42,086 bases of DNA from a virus, in IMG/VR virus record IMGVR_UViG_3300025674_006158, positions 1 to 42,086 of that record; one strand, given 5' to 3'. A program made the position numbers and the translations under genes. Every line of letters begins with the position of its first letter. Within the stretch, counting starts at the first letter, position 1. Below are positions 23,056 to 30,195 of the stretch, one piece after another. The notes beneath the pieces were generated by a model. The model was not told the DNA's origin. It worked only from the letters and a program-made list of their open reading frames with translations, and searched no databases.

Positions 23056-23337
23056 CTAATCTTGTGGAAGCTCTTCTGGATTTTCTAACTCTAACTCATG
23101 AATTAGAGGAAGACATTCTTCTTGTGCAAGGTATGCTGCAGCTTTATAAAGATCTTCTTGATCCCAAACTTTATTTTTGTTTGCTTCCATCAAGATGTCG
23201 GGATCATCATAACATAGTGATGGAAGTTCGTCAAATGTAAATGGGATGTAATTTATAAAGTACATCTTAACGAGCAAGGTTTCCTCATAAGTCTCATACC
23301 AACAATAAGATGTTTGGATCCTGTACTTCTGGGACAT
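23056..23337 (-). CDS. hypothetical protein between tRNA genes
   Basis: A 93-residue acidic protein beginning MSQKYRIQTSYCWYETYEET, with a C-terminal helical half rich in Glu and Leu ending NPEELPQD. Function unknown. I chose ATG 23337 because the frame upstream would run into tRNA-Gly, which ends 36 nt before it. Confidence 0.65.
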   Translation of the reverse strand: MSQKYRIQTSYCWYETYEETLLVKMYFINYIPFTFDELPSLCYDDPDILMEANKNKVWDQEDLYKAAAYLAQEECLPLIHELELENPEELPQD

Positions 23338-23373
23338 GTCTCGTTTTCCTGACACATTACTATTTAACCAGTA

Positions 23374-23445
23374 AGCGGGTGATCGGATTCGAACCGACGA
23401 CATTCAGCTTGGAAGGCTGACGTTCTACCACTGAACTACACCCGC
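23374..23445 (-). tRNA. tRNA-Gly (TCC)
   Basis: Acceptor GCGGGTG/CACCCGC, D-arm AGTTCAGTGGTAGAAC, anticodon loop CTTCCAA with TCC, T-arm GGTTCGAATCC. Its first 21 bases overlap the 3' end of the oxygenase gene 23425-23976. Confidence 0.96.
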
Positions 23446-23976
23446 ACCTAAAGATCCTAGATAAGCAATATTACCTGCCACCATAAATCTATTGTCTACA
23501 GGACATGGTTCTACTTTATGTATAAGATGTCCAGCAAATATAACCAGTTGACCTGATTCAACTTGAATTTCATTCCCATCAATAATGATTGGGGAACTTC
23601 CTTCTGGGCAGTTTACATAATATGCAAAAGACATTGCATAAGGCCAGTGGTTGTGTTCCATGGCGGAAGCACCTTTATTATACCACATTCCCCAGTAATC
23701 TGCAATATCAAAATTTCTATGCCAGTCTGGAGAACCAAAGTATGCACTATTAGATCCTTGTGCCAATTTATTTGCACAAGAAACTAGATTAGAACGAATC
23801 CAATCAAATAGTATATCCAATTCTTCAACTGGAGATTCTTCAAGTCTTGTGCAATAGAAAGGAGTTCTAGAAGTTCCTGTTGGAAGTGTAAGATAACTAT
23901 CAGATTTAATCCATTCTATTAGTCCAGGATTAATCTGATCTGCTTTTTCAAATTGGGTTGAAAGAATCGCAAACAT
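23425..23976 (-). CDS. TIGR02466-like Fe/2OG oxygenase wedged between tRNA genes
   Basis: A 183-residue protein of the small phage oxygenase group. The proximal iron ligands are in MEHNHWPYAMSFAYYVN, GQLVIFAGHLIHKVEP holds the distal His, and NRFMVAGNIAY the Arg. The mid-part FGSPDWHRNFDIADYWGMWY is typical. The ATG lies one base beyond the 3' end of tRNA-Leu, with no ribosome site between. The stop codon lies inside tRNA-Gly, overlapping it by 21 nt. It must be translated from a transcript also processed for tRNAs. Confidence 0.78.
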   Translation of the reverse strand: MFAILSTQFEKADQINPGLIEWIKSDSYLTLPTGTSRTPFYCTRLEESPVEELDILFDWIRSNLVSCANKLAQGSNSAYFGSPDWHRNFDIADYWGMWYNKGASAMEHNHWPYAMSFAYYVNCPEGSSPIIIDGNEIQVESGQLVIFAGHLIHKVEPCPVDNRFMVAGNIAYLGSLGAGVVQW

Positions 23977-23977
23977 A

Positions 23978-24059
23978 TGTCGATGAAAGGACTTGAACCT
24001 TCATGAGTTGCCTCACTGGAACCTAAACCCAGCGCGTATACCAATTCCGCCACATCGAC
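23978..24059 (-). tRNA. tRNA-Leu (TAG)
   Basis: Acceptor GTCGATG/CATCGAC, anticodon stem CTGGG/TCCAG around loop TTTAGGT with TAG, a long variable arm as expected for Leu, and T-arm GGTTCAAGTCC. Confidence 0.94.
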
Positions 24060-24064
24060 GAAGG

Positions 24065-24138
24065 CGACTCAAGTAGGATTCGAACCTACGACCGACTGCT
24101 TAGAAGGCAGTTGCTCTATCCAGCTGAGCTATTGAGTC
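24065..24138 (-). tRNA. tRNA-Arg (TCT)
   Basis: Acceptor GACTCAA/TTGAGTC, D-arm AGCTCAGCTGGATAGAGC, anticodon loop CTTCTAA with TCT, T-arm GGTTCGAATCC. It is preceded by a strong promoter. Confidence 0.96.
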
Positions 24139-24146
24139 ATGGGACA

Positions 24147-24175
24147 ATCATACCAGAGACTGGTCAGATTGTCAA
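24147..24175 (-). promoter_or_regulatory. host-type promoter for tRNA-Arg/Leu
   Basis: TTGACA (24170-24175), 17-nt spacer, TATGAT (24147-24152). The spacer holds the inverted repeat ACCAG-TCT-CTGGT. The -35 box starts immediately at the 3' end of tRNA-Ser. Confidence 0.8.
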
Positions 24176-24262
24176 CGGAGAGTGAGAGATTCGAACTCTC
24201 GAAGGAGTTACCCCCTTACAGCATTTCCAGTGCTGCGCCATCGTCCACTCGGCCAACTCTCC
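24176..24262 (-). tRNA. tRNA-Ser (GGA)
   Basis: Acceptor GGAGAGT/ACTCTCC, anticodon stem CAGCA/TGCTG with loop CTGGAAA (GGA), a long variable arm and T-arm AGTTCGAATCT. 87 nt, normal for Ser. Confidence 0.96.
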
Positions 24263-24266
24263 AAGG

Positions 24267-24348
24267 TGGGCAGGGAGGGATTTGAACCCCCGTAGGCAGA
24301 GCCAGCGGATTTACAGTCCGCCTCCATTAACCACTCGGACACCTACCC
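24267..24348 (-). tRNA. tRNA-Tyr (GTA)
   Basis: Acceptor GGGTAGG/CCTGCCC, anticodon loop CTGTAAA with GTA, long variable arm, T-arm GGTTCAAATCC. Its first 22 bases overlap the end of the gene at 24327-24539. It is 4 nt upstream of tRNA-Ser. Confidence 0.96.
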
Positions 24349-24539
24349 TTCTCTTCTTTATTGAGTTTGAAGTACTTACTATAATACTTCTTTTTTAGGT
24401 TGTCAAGGACTTCCATGTCTTCATAGAAACCCATGTACTTAGTGAGTTGATAAGATCCTTCTAGCTCACTTATCAATCTTAGAATGTTTACTGAAGTTAC
24501 TGGGAGACCTCCAGGTTTGAATTCACTTGAAGGTCTCAT
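24327..24539 (-). CDS. conserved small protein ending inside tRNA-Tyr
   Basis: A 70-residue protein with the conserved-looking segment KPGGLPVTSVNILRLISELE and a basic C-terminal helix (LDNLKKKYYSKYFKLNKEEK). The last seven residues are read from the tRNA-Tyr sequence, and the stop is the TAA in its D-arm region. The ATG lies 7 nt beyond a tRNA-like fold (24547-24613). Function unknown. Confidence 0.65.
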   Translation of the reverse strand: MRPSSEFKPGGLPVTSVNILRLISELEGSYQLTKYMGFYEDMEVLDNLKKKYYSKYFKLNKEEKGRCPSG

Positions 24540-24546
24540 AAAATTA

Positions 24547-24613
24547 GGTGCGGCTATACAATTTGTGTAGATAGGGTAAACGATTTTTTGCTCTACGGGT
24601 GTTCTACCGCACC
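24547..24613 (-). other. tRNA-like fold, possible decayed tRNA
   Basis: On the minus strand a 7-bp outer stem GGTGCGG/CCGCACC encloses 53 nt. Directly inside the 3' strand is a 17-nt arm with the 5-7-5 geometry of a T-arm (CTACA, CAAATTG, TATAG, one mismatch), but without the T-loop consensus. No clear D or anticodon arm is seen, and the length is short by several bases. It may be a relic tRNA or a processing signal. Confidence 0.35.
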
Positions 24614-24618
24614 AACAG

Positions 24619-24625
24619 TATTTAG
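24619..24625 (-). promoter_or_regulatory. late-promoter-like motif over a stop codon
   Basis: CTAAATA on the minus strand containing the TAA stop of the lysozyme gene and upstream of the gene at 24327-24539. Motif evidence only. Confidence 0.35.
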
Positions 24626-25227
24626 GCCAGGACTAACTTTTTGGTATAATCGTATGCATATTGCTGACGATACCCTTTGATACCCCAACCTAACCAGTAG
24701 TAAGCAGCAACCATATACTGATCAACTGTCTTACCATTACCTTCAAACTCAGGAAGGTAACGTTGGAAGACGCTTTCGTTGATCATGTATGCTGTCTGAC
24801 CTTCAAGTGTAGAAGGGTCATACCCATAACGTTTGGCAAAAACACCAAGGTTCCTGTAACGTCCTACACTGGTCCACTGAATAAGACCATAACCCCCGCG
24901 AGTGCAAGACTTGTAAGGAACTCTAGCCCCTCCCTCGCAAATGTTGGGATGGAAGTTGCTTTCTGATTTAATGTTTCCCATGATCGTTGCAAGGGCATTG
25001 CGATCTGAGATTCTGGTCTTCTCTTGGAGTTTTTCCAGGACATATTTCTCATTGGCATTACATCCTGGGCACGTCCAAGTCTTCGGAACCACTTTAATTG
25101 GCACCGCCTTCTCTTCATTGACACTTACATCAACTGGAGGAGGATTTTTGATCTCACTGATTAGTGGATAAGCACAAGCAGCGGGAACAGATGAAGCCAA
25201 CAAAAGTGGCAGAAGTTTTTTGAACAT
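24622..25227 (-). CDS. secreted phage lysozyme-like protein (copy 1)
   Basis: A 201-residue protein with a signal peptide (MFKKLLPLLLASSVPAACA, cut before YP). The catalytic-type domain resembles phage tail lysozyme (Phage_lysozyme2): ALATIMGNIKSESNF holds the likely catalytic Glu, and GGYGLIQWTSVGRY and YYWLGWGIKGY follow. Cys52 and Cys55 (CPGC) and two further cysteines suggest disulfides. It would cleave peptidoglycan for entry or lysis. A close copy lies at 39144-39758, with stretches of nearly identical DNA. It resembles tail-associated more than endolysin enzymes, yet it is exported. Confidence 0.85.
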   Translation of the reverse strand: MFKKLLPLLLASSVPAACAYPLISEIKNPPPVDVSVNEEKAVPIKVVPKTWTCPGCNANEKYVLEKLQEKTRISDRNALATIMGNIKSESNFHPNICEGGARVPYKSCTRGGYGLIQWTSVGRYRNLGVFAKRYGYDPSTLEGQTAYMINESVFQRYLPEFEGNGKTVDQYMVAAYYWLGWGIKGYRQQYAYDYTKKLVLA

Positions 25228-25261
25228 TTAATTAATTGAACTCAACATCCGTTACAGGAAT

Positions 25262-25426
25262 TTAACTCCTCCTACGGCTCAAATGTGTATCGGTTTCATT
25301 GAAAACACTACGGTATTCTTCATACATGGCTACCGCATCTGCGATCCTACCATCGTTGACCAATTCATGCAAGCGATCAACCAAAGAGTCCCTAACCATA
25401 TCTTCATGAGTCATGTAGTGTTCCAT
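25262..25426 (-). CDS. small hypothetical protein
   Basis: A 54-residue helical acidic protein, MEHYMTHEDMVRDSLVDRLH, continuing with ADAVAMYEEYRSVF and ending RRRS. AGGA lies upstream of ATG 25426, and the gene overlaps the end of the GIY-YIG-like gene by 23 nt. It looks like a conserved small cyanophage protein of unknown role. Confidence 0.65.
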   Translation of the reverse strand: MEHYMTHEDMVRDSLVDRLHELVNDGRIADAVAMYEEYRSVFNETDTHLSRRRS

Positions 25427-25901
25427 TGAAGTAATCCTTCCTGAAGTAACGACTGAGAACGTTGTTATTATAGTAAGCAGGTTCCCCGTTGTCAAGAGCC
25501 TCAGTGAGGACGTTGTTCATGAAAAGCTGACGGGTCTCTTCGTAGTTTACAAATCCCTTAGTGGTGTGGACTGAGAGAATTTCCCTTCTAAAGTTCTCCC
25601 TGCCAATGGCAGCGATGTCTTCTTTAAGATTGTCAGAACTTCCATAGTAGTTCTTCCAGTCGCTTTCAGACTTAACTCTCCGATTTTTATTTCTAGGCTT
25701 TCGAAACTGCCAGAAGTATTTTCTACCGATGTACTTCTTCCCATTTCTGAGATTCGTAATACAGTAGACAAAGCCGTAGAGCCCGCCAATATCGTCAGAC
25801 TCAAAGCACTTACCATTGTACATCCAAGGGTTAGTATAGGAGCATGTTTCAGGAGTAGTTCCCCCCGCGCTCTCATTCGCTCTCTTAGTGTCGTCATTCA
25901 A
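25404..25901 (-). CDS. GIY-YIG-like endonuclease-fold protein
   Basis: A 165-residue protein with a GIY-YIG-like core: LYGFVYCITNLRNGKKYIGRKYF provides the two strands and the Arg. NYYGSSDNLKEDIAAIGREN and the acidic NYEETRQLF helix follow. Such phage proteins (Seg-like) include free-standing homing endonucleases. No inserted intron is seen nearby. The first codon appears to be TTG at 25901, right after an in-frame stop. Its ribosome site is weak, so the true start may lie inside. Confidence 0.7.
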   Translation of the reverse strand: MNDDTKRANESAGGTTPETCSYTNPWMYNGKCFESDDIGGLYGFVYCITNLRNGKKYIGRKYFWQFRKPRNKNRRVKSESDWKNYYGSSDNLKEDIAAIGRENFRREILSVHTTKGFVNYEETRQLFMNNVLTEALDNGEPAYYNNNVLSRYFRKDYFNGTLHDS

Positions 25902-25962
25902 TGTAACTCATTAATACACTAAGATATATATGAGCTTCCCTTTGAACCCTGGCAGAGTTAGT

Positions 25963-26169
25963 TTACCGAGATTTTAGACCCGTGTCAATCCCAGCCTCTT
26001 TTAAAAAGTCTTTCCATTTTTTACCATGGGATTCTTTAACTTCCGAATCCTGAGTATGTCCGTTCTCCTTACGGAGCATCCCCGCACGGTCCAGCATGAA
26101 TCCAGCAGGGATTTTCTTACACTTCTCGTCAGTGTGACACCAATAACTTCCAGCTTTACACTTACCCAT
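25963..26169 (-). CDS. small basic Cys-containing protein
   Basis: A 68-residue protein, MGKCKAGSYWCHTDEKCKKI, with three Cys and a His near the N-terminus and a Lys-rich remainder (ESHGKKWKDFLKEAGID). Its ATG overlaps the stop of the 349-aa gene (TGATG). It resembles small conserved cyanophage proteins next to virion genes. Function unknown. Confidence 0.7.
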   Translation of the reverse strand: MGKCKAGSYWCHTDEKCKKIPAGFMLDRAGMLRKENGHTQDSEVKESHGKKWKDFLKEAGIDTGLKSR

Positions 26170-27218
26170 CAGTCAAACCTCGAAGTATGTTTTGCCATCG
26201 CTGCATCATACTTCTTCTCTTTAGAAGTCTTACCGTGCTTAAGTTTTCTAAGAGTATCGCGACCAACTCTTCTGTTATGAGTCTCTAAAGGAGTTTCCTT
26301 AGCACCTTTTACCTTTTTCTTTTGACGAGAACCAGGGAAGTTTTTAGCGTGTGATTTTCCCTCAGGACTCTTACTGATATCCAGTTTAGTACCAGTCTTT
26401 TTCTCGTGCTTATCAAGAACTTTCTGGCGATCTTTCTTTGCCTCAAGAGACTTGGAAGCCTGCTTAGCACGAATCTCAACACCTACACGGTGTTCATCTT
26501 TCTTACCTTCCTTAGCAGCGCGAGTTGCTTCCTTAATAGTATTTGCGGAAGACCACAGATTGTTTTCCTTAATATAAGTATCTACTAACTCTTCTTTCTC
26601 CCACTTAGAAATATCATATCCCTGTTCGTGCAAAGACTCGATCCAGGATTCATACTTCTCTAGATGGTATTCCAGAAGATCTTCCTTATAATTCTCATAC
26701 TGTTCTCTATATCTACCCTTCTTCTCTGGTAACTTGTCATGTTTTGTACCAGCAAAATCTTTTGCATCCTTCTTAGTCATCGATGCAGCAGCAGCTGCAA
26801 CTTCGGGTGATGGTGCAGCCTTACCTTTCTTTGTAGCGTAGACCATACCCATGAATCTCTGCTGAGCTTTACTTACCGCAGCTTCCTTAACCTCAGAAGG
26901 ACACTTCTTTTTTCCATGGAGGGGACACTCTTCACCCTCAATGTTATGAGCACAAGTCTTTTCTTCTTTCGAAAACTCTTTATAGAATGCATCTGCTTCT
27001 CCATGTCTACCTTCTTTGGTAGACTTCTTACTCATGTCAAGCAGTTGTTTTTTAGAGTACTTATGTCCTTTCAGTACAGACGACATTTCAGAGGATGACA
27101 TTCCTTTCTCTATAACAAAATCTTGAACCTCAACAAAAGATTCACCATCAGCGTTTTCCACTGTGGAATATAATGTCTTGTATGCCTCGGATAAACCTTT
27201 TCCTATATCGTGGTTCAT
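26169..27218 (-). CDS. DUF3008-type protein, Lys/Glu-rich, probably virion-associated
   Basis: A 349-residue charged protein. The middle holds the DUF3008 signature SKAQQRFMGMVYATKKGKA with SPEVAAAAASMTKKDAKDFA and TKHDKLPEK. Before it is a small Cys/His cluster (CAHNIEGEECPLHGKKKC) that could bind zinc. The C-terminal third is basic (SRQKKKVKGAKET...RDTLRKLKHGKTSKEKKYD), suited to nucleic-acid binding. Cyanophage relatives are usually virion-associated proteins of unknown function. It starts next to a divergent late promoter pair. Confidence 0.75.
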   Translation of the reverse strand: MNHDIGKGLSEAYKTLYSTVENADGESFVEVQDFVIEKGMSSSEMSSVLKGHKYSKKQLLDMSKKSTKEGRHGEADAFYKEFSKEEKTCAHNIEGEECPLHGKKKCPSEVKEAAVSKAQQRFMGMVYATKKGKAAPSPEVAAAAASMTKKDAKDFAGTKHDKLPEKKGRYREQYENYKEDLLEYHLEKYESWIESLHEQGYDISKWEKEELVDTYIKENNLWSSANTIKEATRAAKEGKKDEHRVGVEIRAKQASKSLEAKKDRQKVLDKHEKKTGTKLDISKSPEGKSHAKNFPGSRQKKKVKGAKETPLETHNRRVGRDTLRKLKHGKTSKEKKYDAAMAKHTSRFD

Positions 27219-27242
27219 GTTAAAATCATACTCCTACATACG

Positions 27243-27250
27243 TATTTATT
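27243..27250 (-). promoter_or_regulatory. late promoter, leftward
   Basis: AATAAATA on the minus strand, 25 nt upstream of the ATG at 27218. One of a divergent pair. Confidence 0.65.
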
Positions 27251-27255
27251 AGATC

Positions 27256-27263
27256 AATAAATA
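27256..27263 (+). promoter_or_regulatory. late promoter, rightward
   Basis: AATAAATA on the plus strand, 31 nt upstream of the ATG at 27294, opening the structural island. Confidence 0.65.
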
Positions 27264-27293
27264 GAAGAAAGGGACCTTATCATAAGAACTTAA

Positions 27294-30182
27294 ATGGCTA
27301 GACAGGGAATTTTCACTGGATTTACGCCGAATGATGGTCTGGGAGATTCCCTCGCATCAGGTGCTGTAAAAGTAAACGCCAACTTCCAAGAGATTTATGA
27401 TGCTTTTGGTGATGGAAATAACCTGTCTCCAGGAGCAGGTGCTGGCGGTACATGGTCAAAGGCAAATACATACGGAATTAGTACAAGTAAGTACGTAGGC
27501 ATTGGAACTGACTTGCCTACATCTCAACTACATGTTGTTGGCAACTCACTCCTACAAGGTATCACCACTGGTACATTTGTTGGTGATGGATCTGGACTAA
27601 CAGGCGTTACTGCAACTGGAGATGGCGTTATCTTAAAAGATAACGGAGTACAAAGAGGTGTAGCTCAAACTCTAAACTTCGGTGACAGATTAAACGTCAG
27701 TAACGTCTTCCAGGGTGACGTAGATATTACTGTTGCAGATTACGTTTCATATGCAACTAATGCAGGATTCGCAACCTATGCACCAGTCGCTGGTATTGCA
27801 ACACTCGCAGACAATGCGACAACCGCAGGTGTAGCAACATATGCACCTCTGGCAGGTATCGCAACGTTTGCAACAACCGCAGGAATCGTAACCTATGCAG
27901 GTGCGTCTGGTGTCGCAACTAATGCAGGTGTTGCTGAGTACGCAAAACTGGCAGGTGTATCTACTTATGCAGTAACAGCTGGAGTTTCTACACTAGCTGG
28001 TTATGCAACTTCTACTGGAATTTCTACAGTAGCAAGAAACTTGACTGGTAATCCATCTATTACCATCGAGAACATCAATTCCATCACTGGTATTGTTACG
28101 GTTCCTGGTCAAGGCAGTAAGATGCGCTTTGACTTCGACTCCGTTGCCGACCTACCCCCTGCAGTGCAGTGGAGAGGTATGTTCGCTTATGCAAATAACA
28201 CCAAGTCACCATACGTATCTTTTGGAACAACCAACGGTGGATACCAGGGGTGGAGAAGACTCCTAGCCGAAGACATCTACGGTAACTATGAGACTACAGG
28301 TGTTATTACTGCAACTAGATTTGCTGGTGATGCATCTGGATTGTATAACCTACCATCAACCGATGCGATCTGGAGATCCAATCCAACTGGTATCGTTACG
28401 GCATCGAACGTAGGTATCGGAACAACAAATGCAGAAGAGAAGTTAGTTGTACTAGGAAACTTCCTACTCAAAGGAAGAATCGTTGGTGCTGCAACCACTA
28501 ACATTCTACCTTTCCTCTATGCAACGTATGCAGATCTACCAAGTGCATCCGATTATCACGGTGCATTCGCTCATGTCCATGAGACAGGTAAGGCATATTA
28601 TGCACACAGTAATGCATGGGTAGAACTAGTCAACGTAAGTGCAGGTGGTACTGTAGGTACAGGAACCGAAACTTACAACGTTGGACACTTCCAGGCAGAC
28701 CAAGCAAATATCCTAGGTGTTGTAACTGCAACCAATTTTGTTGGTGACGGTTCTGGTTTAACTGGAATCACCGCTTCTGGAACTGGTATTGAAATCAAGG
28801 ATGAGGGTAGTGTAGTTGGTACTGCAGGAACCATCAACTTCGTTGGCAGTGCAGTCACAACCACATTCGGTTCAGGAATCGCAACCGTAACCATCAGTGG
28901 ATCTGGAGGTGGTGCTGGTGTACTGAACGATCTGACTGATGTTGTTACCAGTGGAGTCCAACTCAATAACTATCTGAGATATAATGGATCTGTATGGACT
29001 CCAGTTGCAGGTATCAGCACACAGAATGCTGATAATGTAACACTAAACTTCGGTACGTCAGACGATCTCAGACTATATCATGACGGAACTAATAGTTGGA
29101 TCACAGATTCTGGATCTGGTTCTCTATTCCTAGATGGAAGTGATGTTTTCCTTCAGAATGGAGGATCCACAAAACTCCAAGTAACCAATGGCGGACTGAA
29201 CGTAACTGGTATTGTTACTGCTACTGGATTCTCTGGTGACTTCTACGTCACTGAGTCTGTAGATGACGATCAGAACTATAACCTAATGATGTTGAACACC
29301 ACTGCGGGTGGTGATGCATACAGGGGAACCATGGTTGATGCTGGAGGCATCACCTTCAATCCAAATGACAATACACTTAGGTTGAGTGGTTCTATTACTA
29401 TCCAGGGTGTATCTGGTCAGATCGATTGTACAAATGTTAATGCAACAGGAATCATCACTGCAAATACTTTCTATGGAGATGGTTCCAATTTAACAGGCGT
29501 TAGTGGTGGTGGCATCGGTACAGACGGAAGTGTAAATACCACTGGTATTATTACCGCTTCTTCTTTTGTTGGCGATGGTTCTGGTCTGACTGGTGTTGTT
29601 GGTTCTGGATCTGGTGTCATCATTCAAGATTCTGGATCTCCAGTTGGTACTGCAGGAACAATTAACTTTGGTACAAACCTCACGGTATCTGCAGTTTCTG
29701 CTGGTGTAGTTACTGTAACTGCAAGTGGAGGGAGTGTTGGTAGTGGTGGAACATGGGGAGTTTCAGTCACAGGTATTCATACCAATAAGAGTGTTGGTAT
29801 TGGAACAGATATTATAGCCGGCACACAATCCCTACAAATTAGAAACACAGTATTTGAAAGTCACGGAGTTGCGTCTTCTTCCTTTACCGCTTCTGCTGGA
29901 ACACCACAAGAAATTGATGTGTTTGTCGATGACTTTATGACTGCAGAATATACCATACATATTATTAATGGCAATAATTACCAGGCACAAAAAGCACTGG
30001 TAATGCACACGGGAGCAGGAACAACTGCATACGTATCTGAATATGGTGTCATGTTTGAACCCAATAGAATTGCTGATGTATCAGTAGCACTAGCTGCTGG
30101 TCAGATTCAAGTAAGTCTAGTTCCTCTATCTGGAATATCTGGCGTAACAACATATAGATTCACTTCACAAAAAATGCTTTGA
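27294..30182 (+). CDS. large repeat-containing virion (fibre-like) protein
   Basis: A 962-residue structural protein. The N-terminal segment MARQGIFTGFTPNDGLGDSL with VKVNANFQEIYDAFGDG is a common start of cyanophage virion proteins. A unit of the form I/V-TA-x-F-x-GDGSGLTG recurs near residues 93, 339 (degenerate), 478, 721 and 754. Residues 150-246 are an Ala-rich stretch with periodic GIATYA/GVSTYA units. Trp-containing segments (near 290-325 and 410-445) may be carbohydrate- or fold-related. The C-terminus (SSSFTASAGTPQEIDVFVDD to FTSQKML) is a frequent virion end module. A fibre or baseplate decoration binding the host surface is likely. The exact place in the particle is not known. Confidence 0.8.
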   Translation: MARQGIFTGFTPNDGLGDSLASGAVKVNANFQEIYDAFGDGNNLSPGAGAGGTWSKANTYGISTSKYVGIGTDLPTSQLHVVGNSLLQGITTGTFVGDGSGLTGVTATGDGVILKDNGVQRGVAQTLNFGDRLNVSNVFQGDVDITVADYVSYATNAGFATYAPVAGIATLADNATTAGVATYAPLAGIATFATTAGIVTYAGASGVATNAGVAEYAKLAGVSTYAVTAGVSTLAGYATSTGISTVARNLTGNPSITIENINSITGIVTVPGQGSKMRFDFDSVADLPPAVQWRGMFAYANNTKSPYVSFGTTNGGYQGWRRLLAEDIYGNYETTGVITATRFAGDASGLYNLPSTDAIWRSNPTGIVTASNVGIGTTNAEEKLVVLGNFLLKGRIVGAATTNILPFLYATYADLPSASDYHGAFAHVHETGKAYYAHSNAWVELVNVSAGGTVGTGTETYNVGHFQADQANILGVVTATNFVGDGSGLTGITASGTGIEIKDEGSVVGTAGTINFVGSAVTTTFGSGIATVTISGSGGGAGVLNDLTDVVTSGVQLNNYLRYNGSVWTPVAGISTQNADNVTLNFGTSDDLRLYHDGTNSWITDSGSGSLFLDGSDVFLQNGGSTKLQVTNGGLNVTGIVTATGFSGDFYVTESVDDDQNYNLMMLNTTAGGDAYRGTMVDAGGITFNPNDNTLRLSGSITIQGVSGQIDCTNVNATGIITANTFYGDGSNLTGVSGGGIGTDGSVNTTGIITASSFVGDGSGLTGVVGSGSGVIIQDSGSPVGTAGTINFGTNLTVSAVSAGVVTVTASGGSVGSGGTWGVSVTGIHTNKSVGIGTDIIAGTQSLQIRNTVFESHGVASSSFTASAGTPQEIDVFVDDFMTAEYTIHIINGNNYQAQKALVMHTGAGTTAYVSEYGVMFEPNRIADVSVALAAGQIQVSLVPLSGISGVTTYRFTSQKML

Positions 30183-30195
30183 TGGGGAATAACTA

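Noticed and set aside
20709-24348. tRNA genes as possible phage integration (att) sites.
   Set aside because: No integrase or direct repeat of a tRNA end was seen, and the genome type is lytic. The tRNAs are phage cargo.
25547-25897. A 116-residue frame starting with a proper ATG, offset from the GIY-YIG-like gene.
   Set aside because: Its sequence has no family features and is Ser/Leu/Thr-rich. The other frame carries the GIY-YIG pattern despite its TTG start.
25404-25901. GIY-YIG-like gene as evidence for an intron or intein nearby.
   Set aside because: psbA is continuous and no interrupted gene is visible, so no intron claim can be made.
27600-29620. Repeated DNA units that could be mistaken for a CRISPR or tandem repeat array.
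   Set aside because: The units are in frame and encode the GDGSGLTG and GIATYA protein repeats at irregular spacing. They are protein repeats in a fibre gene.
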